Source: Aphelocoma coerulescens
Taxonomy: Eukaryota; Chordata; Aves; Passeriformes; Corvidae
NCBI RefSeq assembly: GCF_041296385.1
Contig: NC_091019.1
Coordinates: forward strand, 7,401,264-7,465,263
Length of the DNA: 64,000 nt
Direction: 5' to 3'
A model generated the notes under the pieces. That model saw only the letters and a program-made list of their open reading frames with translations. It made no database searches and had not been told where the DNA came from. Made by a program: the position numbers and the translations under genes. This document shows positions 32,328 through 45,300 of this stretch, piece by piece. The first letter of the stretch is position 1, and every line of letters starts with the position of its first letter.

Positions 32328-33763
32328 GACCTTAAATTCCAAAGCTGTGTTTTGAATTAATAGGGGGGGTCGAGAGGGGGCCTTCAGTATTGGAAAGCTA
32401 GGGATGTTTTGTTGTAGGAAAGAAATTCATGCTGGACTACAAGGGTGAAATTTTGTATAATAGACTAGGAATTTTAAGTTATGCCACCTTTTGGGGGCTC
32501 TCTTTTATGTGACTCAAGGACCCATATCCTTAAGTTCCAATATGAAGAATTATCACCCCCAGAAGAAGCACATAAGACAGAGCCAGATTTCTATCTGGGA
32601 AAGGAAATTAACTGTTAACTGAAATTAACCTGCCTGGTGCTTCCTGAATGTTCTTCTGAAATAATCCAAACAAGCAGCTGTCCAAAGATTATTCTATACC
32701 AGTCGTGCCTAAATGATGTTTTTATGTTTCTGTATTATGAACTATTATCTTCTAGCTACTGCCCTTGAGAATAAGTATGAAAGCCAAAGCTCTGAAGCAA
32801 AGGGAATTGCCCCCAGGACTAGTATGTATTTGAGGCCAGACGTTGCTAAATATGTGCTACAGTGACATCCATGTATTTAAGCTCTATAATGATGGATTAT
32901 GCTCTACTACTGTTTCAAGCTTGCAAAATACGTGTATGGGAATCTCACTAATGGTTACTTTATTAAAAAAAAAATAATACTTTCTGCAGATGTTCTAAGA
33001 TAATCAAGAAAATGTGTTCTTTGCAAAAATATTTCAAGAAATTATTCTTGTGATGGGAAAGGGATAAGGAGTGGAACAGCATACACATGGACAGAATGAA
33101 TGTAAGAGGAGGAAGAGAGATTTAACAGGCAACTACACTGATATTTGATGGAGATATATTTGTCACAGTACAGATTAAAAGAACTAAATTGGAGTGCGTG
33201 GGGGGGAACAAAATCTGCATGCTATTCTGATAGTCTAGTTACACTATCTATTGCTTGCTTAGATGATATTTACTATGAGATTTCTGTGTAGATGACTAGT
33301 ACAGAGCTATGCCTCTTCCACAAAAGTAATGCAGCAGTGTTATTCATCACCATGAGCTGCTTTGTGAACAGCAAGACATAGAGCTGGTACATGGCTGAGG
33401 AGAATAAATGTCCAAAATAGAGAATGACCAAAGAACAGGAAAAAAACTCTATAAATCACATACACAGAATTATCTTCTACCATCATTATCATGTCAGTTG
33501 GATTTGGAAGATATGCTGTGAGGCTGTATGGAAAATATAAGTAGTATCGCCTTATTCAAAATCAAGTTATGCTAACTTCCACAATCTGGATTTCTATAAA
33601 GAGCTTAATAAATTAAGGCAAAAATGCCTAGTTTTTAATACATAATTTAACAATGGTTACATATGGAGACCACTGGGCTGCTCCATAGGTTGATTAGTCT
33701 TTTTTGGTTTTTTTAAGCCCTTACTTCAAAGTTTACTCCTTCCTTCAGGTCTTCTTTCATGCC
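32328..33763. other. AT-rich non-coding DNA between two solo LTRs
   Basis: No gene or viral remnant recognised. Confidence 0.55.
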
Positions 33764-33769
33764 CTTGCC

Positions 33770-34208
33770 TGTTGCAAAATGATTAGAGGATCAGAGACAT
33801 GGATCATTGATAAAGGGAACAAATCAATAAAAGAACTGTACAAGCAAGGGCCTGCAAGCAAAGGTTAGTGTGAGAAACTGCCCGCATGAGAAAATCCCTG
33901 TGTGAGAACCAAGCCTGAGAACAAAAAGGGAGTTTGAGGATGTGCAGCTGTGCAGATAAGACCTGGAGAAGGGAGGGTGAACTCTGAATTCTTTTAATCA
34001 TAACATAACTAGTAGAAGCTTGCCAATGTAGTCTAATTATGTAGAAGCAGAAATGCGCTTTGATAGGTTTTAAGCCACTTAAGAGTTAACAAGCTGGGAT
34101 ACTATATAAGTGCCTCTGGATTGCTAATAAACGGAGCTTGCTTTTATCAACCATATTGGCTGGACTGCAATTCCTCCCCCCGTCGGAGTCCCCGGACCTT
34201 TTCCAACA
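33770..34208 (+). mobile_element. Solo LTR (class II type), plus strand
   Basis: 439 bp with perfect 6-bp TSD cttgcc (33764-33769 and 34209-34214). TGTTGCAAAATG start, TACTATATAAGTGCC TATA box near 34099, CTAATAAACGGAGC near 34124, end TTTTCCAACA. Confidence 0.92.
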
Positions 34209-34214
34209 CTTGCC

Positions 34215-36228
34215 TGCTTCCCACAGCCACCTTACATAGCTTCTGATCTTTGCAAGAGCTGACACACTCTAATTATAAGAGAGAGTGTGAATATTGTTTA
34301 TGAGTCTGGTACATGATGTAATCCAACTGATCATTTGTTTGGGATTGGTTAGTTCAGTAGATACTTGTTTTCCCAAGTGAAGAACATGGTAAGCAGTATC
34401 TAAAGATGTGTTAGATTTTGGATATTGCTCAGCCCTGCCTGCTTCTAGCAAGAGCTGCAGAATGAAATGTAGTGTGACTACCTGAAGTCCAACAAGGTAC
34501 TGTTCCTAATGTGAAGGAAAGCAAGGTTTAAAATAAAAGTCAATTTGTAGAAACTTGAGCAAAGCAGATAGGTGATCTCACAAAGGACCTTCAATCTGGA
34601 TGAAAGTATGCAGGGATATCAAACCTAAATTACAAACATGGGTGTTTTTAGCAATGTTCATCTGTGTGTTCTATGTATGATTGCCTTTGAAAAAGGGCTA
34701 GATCACTTGTCACTGTAGATAGGCTTCAAAGTTACAAATAGTCAAACCACTTGGGAGATCAAAGAGCTATCCAGTGGAGCTTAGTTTATTGCATTTTTAC
34801 ATTTATAAGAAAAAGAATGAGTTTAATGCACAAAAGGCCATTTTTTTTTGTACTGGACTTAAGTACTTTTCTGAAGTAGAGTAGCATAATAGCAGAGTTG
34901 GGCTCTTTTGTTTTTAAGACATTATAATTATCCTTAGTGTGAGTATATTTAAATAGGTAAAATGGAAAAACTGAGTGAGTACACTAGTTCTGCCTCCTGT
35001 TATATATAAAGGCCATCTAAGATATCTAATATTTACTTGCCTCAGAGCATTTTGGCAATCAGGCTCAGTGAAGCCTACTGAAATTATGGTTTGGAAGGTT
35101 TGCCCAAGGCTGAGGAGAAATAATAACACGGTATTACTGTGTACTGAAGATAATGTGTAACTTTAAAAAGATGAAGACTTTTCTGTTCAGAATTATTAAT
35201 GACTCTGAAGAAAGCTCAGTAGTTCCTTCTGTGGAAGGGTGCAAGCAGGGAGAAATCCATGATGGCTTTGAAGAGTTCAAATGTCAGAACACTGGTATTT
35301 GGAAGACTTTGGTAAAGGAACACAGTTTCCGCAGAGGACAGCAAACAACAAAACAGAACCTATGTATTAAAGTTCTCAATCATGTAGATGTTATAAAATT
35401 AACTTTTTAGGCTTCACCTTATCACTTACAGTGCTAAACCAGATTGTACAATTAAAATTTCTGTGTGACACTCACTTTCAAGACAGCTGGGAGTGGTAGG
35501 GAAAAGCAGATAATTATAAACCTGGTTCGTGACCCCCAAAGCCTCTTCTTCATGTTAAGAGCTATGACAGAATCAAGCCAAACTTAAGAAACTACAATAA
35601 GAAAGTGCTGGAACATTGACTATTAAAGGTAACTTAGTACCAAAGTGTAAAGGTCAAAGAAAATATAGGAAAGTTGGTTGGAAAGGATTTAACTACTTAA
35701 TGTGGAATGTAAGTTGTGATGTGTAAGGGAATGAGTAAACTAAAGAACACTAAGTATAAATTTGCACTTTGTACATACATGTTGATTTTTAAAGTTACTC
35801 ATAACATTTATGGAACTCTCCATAGTTAAATATTGATTTTGAAAAAATCAGCACTTTTATGTGCTAGCCTTTACTAGCTAATGAAAAGCTGAAGGATTAT
35901 ATAAAAAATTCTTCATAAACTAATATGTTGCTCAATAGATTTCACAGGGTAGCCAGGGTAAAGATTTGAAATGTCATGGTTTGCCCTAGATTAATAACAA
36001 ATCTCAGTAGAAATGCTGAAATAATGTACTGAGGGAGTTCATCTTTCCATTACACTTGTTCTGTTATGGGTGAAAATCACTAGCCAATAAAGTCTCTGTA
36101 CAGCATAAATACGTGCTGATAATTCTTTTATACTTCAGAAATGGTAAATGAGCCCTTTCATCAATTCCTATCCCTTTACTGGGTGATAGTAAATAATAAT
36201 ATATTGCTGCATACTTTGATTTGCATGG
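34215..36228. other. AT-rich non-coding DNA
   Basis: No gene recognised. The word TGTCATGGTTTGCCCTAG at 35974 resembles the start of the LTR at 36234 and may be a small LTR fragment. Confidence 0.5.
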
Positions 36229-36233
36229 CCTTA

Positions 36234-37629
36234 TGTCATGGTTTAGCATAGTTAGAGGGCTCCAGCCACAGAAGTGATTTTTTGCAAAGAAGTGCTTACA
36301 GCTTCCTCTAGACACAATAGAACCAATCAACTGGCTAGTTTGAATATTGGCAACTTTTTAAAGCCACTTAAGAAGCTTGACACGCCTCTATGATCCACAT
36401 TTAAGAACAAACAAATGCCAGGAAAGCTCTCTTGCTTCTGGCTTTCGGACAGGTAACTGGGGGGCCTGCGCAGAGACAGCCATCCTGGAGCCGTGCGGCC
36501 CTGTTCCATCCACAGCCCTGCTCTGTGTAAGCCAGCCCCCGCAGTCCTGCTTCCTGCAGGCAGGCCCGCAGCGCGGCTCAGCCAGGCCCCGCCCCCCAGT
36601 GCAGCTGAAAAATCTGAGGCCGCTGTCCAGCAAAGATCATGTGACCAACAGCAAGAGGCGAATTCCAGCTGCAGGGCTTGGGTGAGATTAACTCTTTTAG
36701 TGCTATAAGATTCCTTCAGAACAGATGAAGCCAGCAGACATCAATCCTCTCCCGAGTCAGAGGAAAGGAAAAGGTGAAGGCACGTGAAGAAAACACCATA
36801 AAGACACCTAAGCCAGTGAAGAAGGAAGAGCTGAAACCCTGAGGGAGGAGAAAGAGGAGATGCTTCAAGCCTAGAAGCTGAAATTCTGTTGTAAAGCTAT
36901 GGTGATGGACTATGATACATCAGAGTACCCGTTGTAATTTCATGAAAGCATGGGGGGTGGAGTGTCCAAACTGCAATTGTGAGCCAAAGTACCTGTGCTG
37001 AAACATGCAAATGTTGCAGTAGCTGTGATTTGATGAGAAGCTTGAACAGAGAGAGATGAAAGTGATGAAGACCCTTGCTGCCAGGGGAGGAGGAGAGCCT
37101 CTGTTCCTGGAGCTGAAGATGCTCCCAGAGATAGGTGAAGATAACCGTTGTTTCTGAACAATTCAACCGTAAAATGGTACCCCATTAGCTCAAGATTGGA
37201 CCCTCAAAAGCAGTTGTGGAGAAAGCTGTAAGTTGAGGGAAGGGACTTTCACATGTGAGCAAAGAACCAACCTGGGCGGCTGTCTTGCTGTGACATTGAA
37301 GCCATGAGAGAACTGTTTCTTGTGGAGATGTCTCCATAGCATGCGCAAGAGAGACTCCTCTCCTTAAGTGAATTGAAAAAAGAGATTATTATAGAGGTGG
37401 TAAACTGACTGAAAATCTAAGGGTTGTCTTTTTACATTTTCAGTGGGAGAAGGGAGAACGGTGGGGGGGAGAAGAAGTGTTCTGAAGGTTTAGTCTGACT
37501 TTTTTTTCTTTTAGGTCTGTTAATAAACTTCTTTATACTCTTTTTTGTGCCTGCTTTGCTTTTCTCCTAATTCTTATCTCACAGAAGGAAAATAAGTAAA
37601 TAATGGATATTTTGAACCAAACCACTACA
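36234..37629 (+). mobile_element. ERVL-type solo LTR, second family
   Basis: About 1396 bp from TGTCATGGTTTAGC to AACCAAACCACTACA. The flanks share ctta (36230-36233 and 37630-37633), an eroded TSD. A GC-rich part around 36460-36680 is followed by a purine-rich stretch with GAAGATG-type repeats, then TTAATAAACTTCTTTATACTC near 37519 and a T-rich U5. No internal genes. Confidence 0.78.
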
Positions 37630-37974
37630 CTTAATTGGTGTTTCTGTCCGGTTTACGAACTGAACCTGCTTACACCTTAATAATGGACTAACCCTTTGGA
37701 GAGTCACAAAAGTGAAATCAATATTGATGACAATTTAGCTATAAACTTGGAAATTCAAAAGGAATACAAAAATGACATTGTTTGGTTTTGAGGCTAAAGT
37801 AACATGGACACTTCCGCCTTACTCTCTAAGAAACTCTTGTAAGCTGAATAGCACATTAGGACTACCATAACATTTTTATTTCACTATTTTTGGTAGGTGA
37901 GAAATGCTGGAGTAAATGTGAGGATTTTGTGGTTATTCAATGCTATTTTAAAACTAGATCTTTTTCTTTTTCCA

Positions 37975-38580
37975 GCCCACACCTTCACCCATCAAATTGT
38001 TTGTAAAGACATTAGCACAAATCTTCTCTACCAAAATGATACAACTTCTAAAAATTTTTAACTAACTTTAGTCAGGGGTTCTGTTTATCTTCATCTGGGG
38101 GGAAGGGAATGGAAGTTTCAAGAGACTGTTCTCTGGGCAAGGCCTGATGAGCTTAACATCTCATTGGACTGGGAGCTGCCAGAGGGTGCACAAGAAATAA
38201 GCGACCATTAACAAACATCAATGCCCGAACATTCTCCCTCTGTGTTGGAGACACCTGGTCTGGGAAAAGATCCATAAGAGAATGAAGAATGAGAACCTAA
38301 TTAGCATTGAAAGCTACAGGATCAATGACCAATAGGAAACCAAATACTAAGCATTGTGTAACTTGGGACCAATGAACATTGAACTAATGAATTTCTCTGG
38401 GTTTTGTCTGAATAAGTATGTGAAAAATCTAGTAAAGAACCATGTGTGATGGAATGATTTTCTCTGCACAACCCAGGCAATGTGTGGATGAAATTATTTC
38501 TGTTGCACATCCTGGCCAGAATGATAGGAAAAATGTGGGCTAATGTCTTTACAAACAATTCCATAGGTGAGGGTATGGGT
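37975..38580. repeat. Inverted ERV fragments
   Basis: AATTGTTTGTAAAGACATTAGC at 37995-38016 is the exact reverse complement of 38539-38560, with weaker similarity for about 30 bp on each side. These look like two pieces of one LTR-element interior in opposite orientation. Confidence 0.55.
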
Positions 38581-38734
38581 GTTAGCGCCTTTGAAATGGG
38601 TGTTAATGTCTCTACCAACTTCAAGCCCCAGGTTTATTACAGAACCCAGACAGTTTGACTCCTGAAACAAATGGGTCTGCACAAGCCTGACTGTCTGAAC
38701 TTTGGGGGAAAATGACATGTTTAAGGGGGGAATA

Positions 38735-38982
38735 TGTGGAGGGTGGTTAGGGAAGGCTGTACCTTCCTAGTACCTCAGCCAATGGGGAAGGGAAGAGGGC
38801 AACACGTAGCCGGGAGTTTAGGACAAAAGGAGGCTGCATCCTCTAAAACCTCGAGAGAGAAAACCCCACGGGTGTGTGCCCCAATGAACTCTCCCCCTTT
38901 ATTCGAATACAGTTGCAGGACTCCTTTGTCTCCTTTATCCATACTAGCTTTTCATAGCATAATTTTCTGCACAAAAACAACA
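38735..38982 (+). mobile_element. Candidate LTR with polypurine tract
   Basis: TGTGGAGGG follows TTAAGGGGGGAATA (38721-38734), a good polypurine tract. The block has CAGCCAATGGGG and ends ...AACAACA. Both this block and the sequence ending at 38509 are followed by TCC-TGGCCAGAAT, which would be the primer-binding site. The upstream partner LTR is not similar in its U3, so the element is rearranged. Confidence 0.45.
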
Positions 38983-38989
38983 TCCTGGC

Positions 38990-41640
38990 CAGAATAAAGT
39001 AATGCCTTAAAGATCTAACACTAAAAACTGTTGTTGGAGAGTTTGGGTGTTTATTTTTCCTGCAGTTTCAGTGACATTTCTGCTCTGGAAAGCATGAGCT
39101 TGTGTTGTATTTTGTAAAGGGAGACAGTTGGTTCATTTTCCTCTCTGAGGTAAGCAATAATATTCCTACACTCTTAGCTAAACTTGCAAGAACCTGTGTA
39201 ATAAGTGTTTGAAATGCCTTGGAATTTTGCAGTAATACTTCCGCATTTCCTATGTATGGTTTTTTAAATGGCATATAAAATCAACTTTTGCTTGCTAAGC
39301 TAGGAGTAATTATTTATTTAGTAAGATTGTCAATTAATATGAACCAAAAAATGGAAAGCCTTTAATTACAAGAGTAAAAATATGATATTTCTATGGAGTT
39401 CTGCATGTCTTATGTATTTATATGGAATATTTCTGTAACAGCTTTGAAGTTGTTATACATTAATATTTGAGGTCTAAGTGTACACAGCACTTAATAAATT
39501 GACTACAGTTTATGTCTAAGAAAAATCTGCAAGCGATTCTCTCTCATTTTTTAGTATAGATATAGTACTGTTAAGATGCACATTACTCCTCTAAAATAAA
39601 CAACTGATCAACCAAACAAAACCCAAAAAACCCCTCCAACTTGTCAAGAGGAAGGTCATTTATCTCAATAGAAGGGTGGAAAAGGATGCTTTTTTGTGTC
39701 TTTAGGCAAGCAGCTGGAGTACAATCAAGTCTGACAAAAACAGCATTGAAGATTAAGTGCCCAGCCCTTAATTACAGAAATTTGTCTCTAAAAAAGCAGG
39801 TTTTCCTTTTGTCCTAGATGCATTTACTGCTAAGCATTTGTCTTCACAGTAATGCAATTGTACCTGTATTTAGGGGTGCAATTGCTGCAGTCTTTGCTTA
39901 GCCTGGCTGTATGTATGCTGTGCTCAAGTCGGTTGAGGGTTCCCATGGGCTGGCCTGAGTTGGGAAAGCTTGTTACACATCCTGTATGCTGAGTTCTTGA
40001 GGTGTTTGCAGGCTCAAACTGAGCTGTGACAGTCTCTATAGGACATTCACATCAGAGCAGGCCCAAAGGAGCAGGGCTGGTAAGCATGAAAGCTTCCTGA
40101 TTATTCAATCAATTCCGAACAGGATGGAGAAAGTATACAAAGGATGGCAACATTATGTCTGGGTGATGTAGCTCTGTCATAGTTGAAGATTACCTGTACT
40201 GAAGTCACTCAACCACTTGTGGAGGTGTTCTCCCACGCAAGCCTGGTAAAACCCCTTGAGATGAAACCAAGAAGCAGCAGTAGGCCTCTCTATCCCACCC
40301 CCCACTCCCCAGAAAAAGAGGCAGAGCAGTAATAGAATTAAAAAATAACTCCTCAAGTTGCAAAATTTCACGAAGTTACTTAAGATCACTCAGCATTTTT
40401 TACTGCCTTGATGCACCATTACCTTCCACTCTGTTCCACCCTGTATGAATGCACATAAAAGGAAGTTGAAAGAAATATTAGCTGCTGATACATGACTATG
40501 GAGTGCCTGGTAGACTGGAAAGGTTGGCTTTTTCTAGAAGAGAAAATGACAAGCTAACTGTTCTTTTTATGACCTTTTTACTATGCTATCATAAGTATCC
40601 ATGGTAACATGACTGCTCATTCAAGCTGGTACGTAGCATCAAAATAACAATAAATACAGATTTAAATTAATGTGATTGAATAGAATGTGCTGCCAGGTGT
40701 GCTGGAAAGGATACTAGAGCTGGGACACAGGAAGTCAGAAATAAATTATTTTGTTCCTTTTTGTCTGTGCATATCACCTTTTCTTTTTTTTTCTTCTAAC
40801 TCCTTTCACTCTCAGTTTGCTATTGAAGGTTGTAATTTATTAATTCTATTTGTATGCCATGTGAATATCTTATTAAGGGACAACACTCATTTTAAAAAGC
40901 CTTCCATTCATTTCAAAGAGTGAGTTTCTGTTTTCTTTGATGAAATACAAAATTACTCCTCAATAAACAGCTGAATGCAATGACTAACTAGTTTAAACTA
41001 TGGCAATTTTTATTTTATGCTTGTGATGTATAATGTAGTTTCTGGATGCCTTTCGTAAGAGCAGAGAAGCACACAGGTGACAAAATTTCTTTCTTGTAAT
41101 GACCATAATTCATTCATTTGCAGACAAGTTTGTTTGATTGGGGTTTTGGGGTATTGTGGAGAAGATTACTTCTGTTTACATGTTATACTTTCATATGATT
41201 TGCCATCAGATGAACTTGTGTTAAGGAAGGCAAATATCTACACACTGCAAACATCTTTAAGCAATGCTGATTTATGTAATTTACAATTAAGATCGGGAGA
41301 ATACAAACACAGGAAACAGGAAAAGGGTATTTATTTCTTTGAAGATCTTGTCCTAGTTTCAGGTGATGAAGGGCTTATAGAAATGACGTTCTAAATCCTA
41401 TTCTGGAAGCTATTTCTGCTCCTACTTTGATATGGGGTGAATGAACACCTAATTGAAATAGTAGCTTGTGTGTTCATTTCTTGCTTTGCAGAAATGACAC
41501 CTGGCTACGTGTAGGGACAGGCTGCTCTGGGGCTTGACACCTACTTGGAACAGCTCCTGCCTCCAGTCTTGTTTATATTCACATCACATAAAGACACTAA
41601 CTGCAAAATACTGGTGGTGTTTTTACTGCAGCTTTCTCTT
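38990..41640. other. AT-rich non-coding DNA
   Basis: No gene recognised. A 105-codon frame at 41077-41394 has no motif and no splice context. Confidence 0.5.
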
Positions 41641-41662
41641 AACTTTTTTTTTTTTCTTCCAG

Positions 41663-42087
41663 GAACGATTTCTCGGTCATGCCCGGCTGTCCCCTTGGAG
41701 TGAGGCGTCGGGCACCACATCGTAATCCCTCCTCGGCCGCCCCTAAGGGGCGCGTCCTGGCGCAGCTGGCGGGGCGCGCTGGAGCAGCCGGCGGGCGGGC
41801 TCTGGGCGCACGGCGCCGGCTCGCTCTGCCTCGTGATATCATTCCCGGAGCTCAAATCCCACTCGGCGTTCCCTTCCTCACACCGTCTGTCTGTCTACGC
41901 TGAGGTAGACACTTCTGCAGCGGGCGGGCAGCTCCCTTGGCGAGGCGAGGCGCCGTTGGAGGAGACGGGGACAGAGTCGGTGTGAAGGCCGGTGTGAGGA
42001 ACGGAACAAACGGAGGAGGGCCAGTATGAAATTCATCGCTGCTTATTACGTGCTGCCTCTCTTTCCTGCCCTGGTCTTTGGCACTAG
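41663..42087 (+). CDS. First exon of an unidentified host gene (signal peptide)
   Basis: A CpG-rich block, the only one in the window outside repeats. ATG 42026 (context CCAGTATGA) begins MKFIAAYYVLPLFPALVFGT, a typical short signal peptide or membrane anchor. Coding runs to 42087 and stops at the splice donor AG|GTGAGT (GT at 42088), leaving a phase-2 intron. A T-rich tract ending TTCTTCCAG at 41662 could be an acceptor, so this may be a second, 5' UTR-containing exon or the island may hold the start site itself. The leader would contain an upstream ATG at 41679 opening 74 codons. I do not recognise the protein. The next exon was not found with confidence. Confidence 0.65.
41700..42025 (+). 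promoter_or_regulatory. CpG-island promoter / 5' UTR
   Basis: Dense CpG (GGCGGGGCGCGCTGG, GCGGGCGGGC, GGCGAGGCGAGGCGCCG) without a TATA box, next to a signal-peptide exon. Typical of a constitutively expressed vertebrate gene start. Confidence 0.6.
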
Positions 42088-42297
42088 GTGAGTACCGACA
42101 GCTGTTTTCCTTAGAGTGCTCTTGCTTTGTTTAGTTTTTCAAATTCAGTGCTTTGAAGAGAAATAATACAGATTTCAGGTTTTCCTGGGGTATTAAGTTT
42201 AGAGCAAAGATTGTCTCTGATTCTTATGTGTCTCATTCCTGCTCCTGATCGTCTCAAGATTGAATGTTCTCTTGGTGTTTTTTTAAGGTAGGGTTTA

Positions 42298-42392
42298 TTT
42301 GTTTGTTTGGGGGGTTTTGTGCGTGGTTTTTTGGTGGTGGTGGTTTTGGGTTTTTTGGGGTTTTTTTGGGTTTTTTTTGGGGTTTTTTTTTT
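42298..42392 (+). repeat. G/T-only tract with many G-runs
   Basis: Almost purely G and T: GGGGGG, GGTGGTGGTGG, then GGG and GGGG runs separated by T6-T8 spacers. It begins about 210 bp after the exon 1 donor, on the non-template strand, and could form G-quadruplexes in DNA or nascent RNA. Confidence 0.7.
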
Positions 42393-45300
42393 TGTTGTTG
42401 TTGTTTTTATGCTGGGAAAGAGATGCTCCTGTATAATTCAGCCCACAGCTTGTGGGATGTAACAAGACAGTGACAAATGTAAGTTTTATATATATAGAGC
42501 AGTAAAACCAGATAGACTCTATTTCATTGTAAAGAAAGGCAAACAGCTGAAACTGAGAATAGCTAACGTTTTCCCTTGTAGAGTGCAAAAAAAAAAATTA
42601 GAAACACTTAAACAATCTCGTCTCAGTTAAGATTCTATATCTGAATATAGATTCGGGGCTTACTTTTTTTTTTACTGTTAATATATTGTACTGTTATGTC
42701 AATGCCAGTAAACATGTAAAAAGTTGCTGCAATCTAGAAGAATTCCTTTCTGTGAAAGTAAGAAAATATGAACAAAATCTATTGCAGCTTAAAAATAAAA
42801 CCTGTTCTGACTTTGCAGTGTTCTGATAAGATAATGTGTTTTGGTTACTTGCTCAGAGATAGTATAATGTCTATGCTGTCAGTATAATATGTTCAGCAAA
42901 GAAAAGATGAAGCTGAGACACCCTATCCCCTTGTCTTGATGTCCATAGATGAGAAATTAATGTTGGGTACACAGCAGATCTATTATGACACTGCTCTCTG
43001 TTTAGACTGCTCAACTTCCAGTTCCTTATCAGTAAATCAAGCCCCCAAATTTTGACTGTGGTATTTCTCTGATGTGTTAGAGTAGTAACACAGAAATAAG
43101 TGAGTAATAAATAGTAATGAGTCTATAAAACATGTTCTTGGAGGATATATGAATGTACATTTTCAGGGAAGTGTGATTTTTTTCCTTTATGCTTGGTCTC
43201 TTCTTGTAAAATGGGCATCAAAGCAGCTTTTTGCAGAAGCACTGCATGTTTTAAGGCTTAATTGTTCACTGAGATGTAAAAAGAAAAGAAAAAAAAATGT
43301 GTGCCTGCTACATAGTCAAAGTAAGGGACAGTACGAGCTACATACACAGGCAAATAATAACTGAAAATCTCTGAATGGGAAAATGTCCGAATGAGGGGGA
43401 AATCAGGAAATTGCTTCAATTATCCAGTAACTTCCTTACTTTAGAATGGGTTTTTATTGGCACAAGAGGGGTACTTTTTTTGGTAACATTTCTGGTTAGG
43501 GGTTCCACAGTGCTGGTCCATATGAACCATGCTGATGTGCTTTGGAATACAGCACTTGGAGGAATATATTGTGGTTCAATTCTTCTGATTAATAAAAGGT
43601 CTAAAGAAACTTTCACTAGCAGTCATGTTAATTAATTTGGATTAATAATTTTATGCTTAATAAAGAGTGATACATCCTTGGAAGAAGAGTTAAAATGGAG
43701 AGGAAGCACCAAACCAGCTTTTGCAGATGCAGGTTTGTATCTTGCATGAGCTTGTGCAGATTAACCTGTACTGAAAAGAAATACGGAAAGCTTAAAGGTT
43801 GCTTGAACATTCATGGGAGTCAAGGTATCTAGTGTAGAGCCCTGAAAGTGAGTCCTTGTCTTCTTGAGCAAATGGTATGAGAAATGAAACATAGCTAATT
43901 CCTGATAATTATATAAAAAAAAAAAATTCAAATCCTTCCTCACCTTTCAAAAAATAGTCAGAAAGAATACCAAGAAGTTGAAATTGGCATGTGGATGCTA
44001 ATTATGAAAATTATAGTTCTGAGGAGTGTGTATATTTTCATAAGAGTACTACTATATTGTGGCCAGTGTGATGATGATTTATGTTCTTATGTAATTAAGG
44101 GATGAAAATGATCAATGTGAGAGAAATTCCAGTTGAAATTCCACCCAAGTACAGTATGTGTTGCAAAGTGAGTTTTGGTACCAGATTGGTTATCCTGTTA
44201 CAAAAGGAGACTGGAACTCTGTTGCAGAGATGGAGATTTATAAAAGTCCTGGGCTACTCTCTTCAGCACTCACTTGATTTTTAACTGGCTGTGTAGAAGA
44301 TAGAGTAATTTTTCAACAGCACATACTGGAAGTTTAAAAAATGCAATGCTATCAACATGTCATCCACTGGAAAGAGATTGTGCTTTAATCTCCTTCAGCA
44401 GAAGGCAGTTCTGGCTGTGGCAGTTAATATTTGTTGTAAACATATGGCTAATTCATTGGTTGGACCTAACAGAGTACGTTTGCAGGACTAGTTTTGCTTG
44501 CAAAAAAGCAGGGTCCAATATCGTGCTGTGTGAAATTGCTTAGCTAAGGCAAAATATTAACTTTGCAGGACAGAGTTTTTCATCATGAGGATTTATTTTT
44601 GTAAAAGTTCGTACTCTATTTCATACATTGGTGCTGAAATCAGTGAACACAGTGCTTGTTGCAGAGGTGGACTACTCATGGATTTTTGTTCCTTGTCATG
44701 GGGTGATGCCATCTTTTTTGCATCATGTCATGGTCATAGTTTTGAAAGATCTCAGCATGTCTTCAAGCCTAATTGCAAAAAAATATGAATTGATGAGTTA
44801 AGCTATGTTAAGGCAACATGTCATCTTTTCTTATTTAATAACACTGTTAAAAAGAGGAAAATACACAGCTATCACCTTTATTTCATAATTGTATGTAACT
44901 TCTAAACTTGGTCTAAAATCATGCGCATGCATCAAATGCCTATAAAATTACAGAAAGTTCATGGTTTTGAGAAGAACGATCTTTTCTGCATTATCTAAAC
45001 TGGACTTCGGCATGGCTTTGAGACACGATGATAAGTCTTAATCAAATTTCTGGTTGGTTGTAGTGCCAAAGAGGTCGTAAGATTGAATTGAATTTGTCTA
45101 TCCAGTTAAACATGTATCTTTTGACGGCATAAGTAAAAATTTCTGCTCTAAGATCAGTCTCTCAAAATGTAAGGTGCAACATTTTTGAAGGTGAATTTAG
45201 CTTGGCAAAAATTATGAAATTTGTGTTTTCCTGTCCACTTTTGTTTCCTTTGACATTTCAATTTTGGCAGATTTAATGTGATAGTTTTTACATGTTGATT

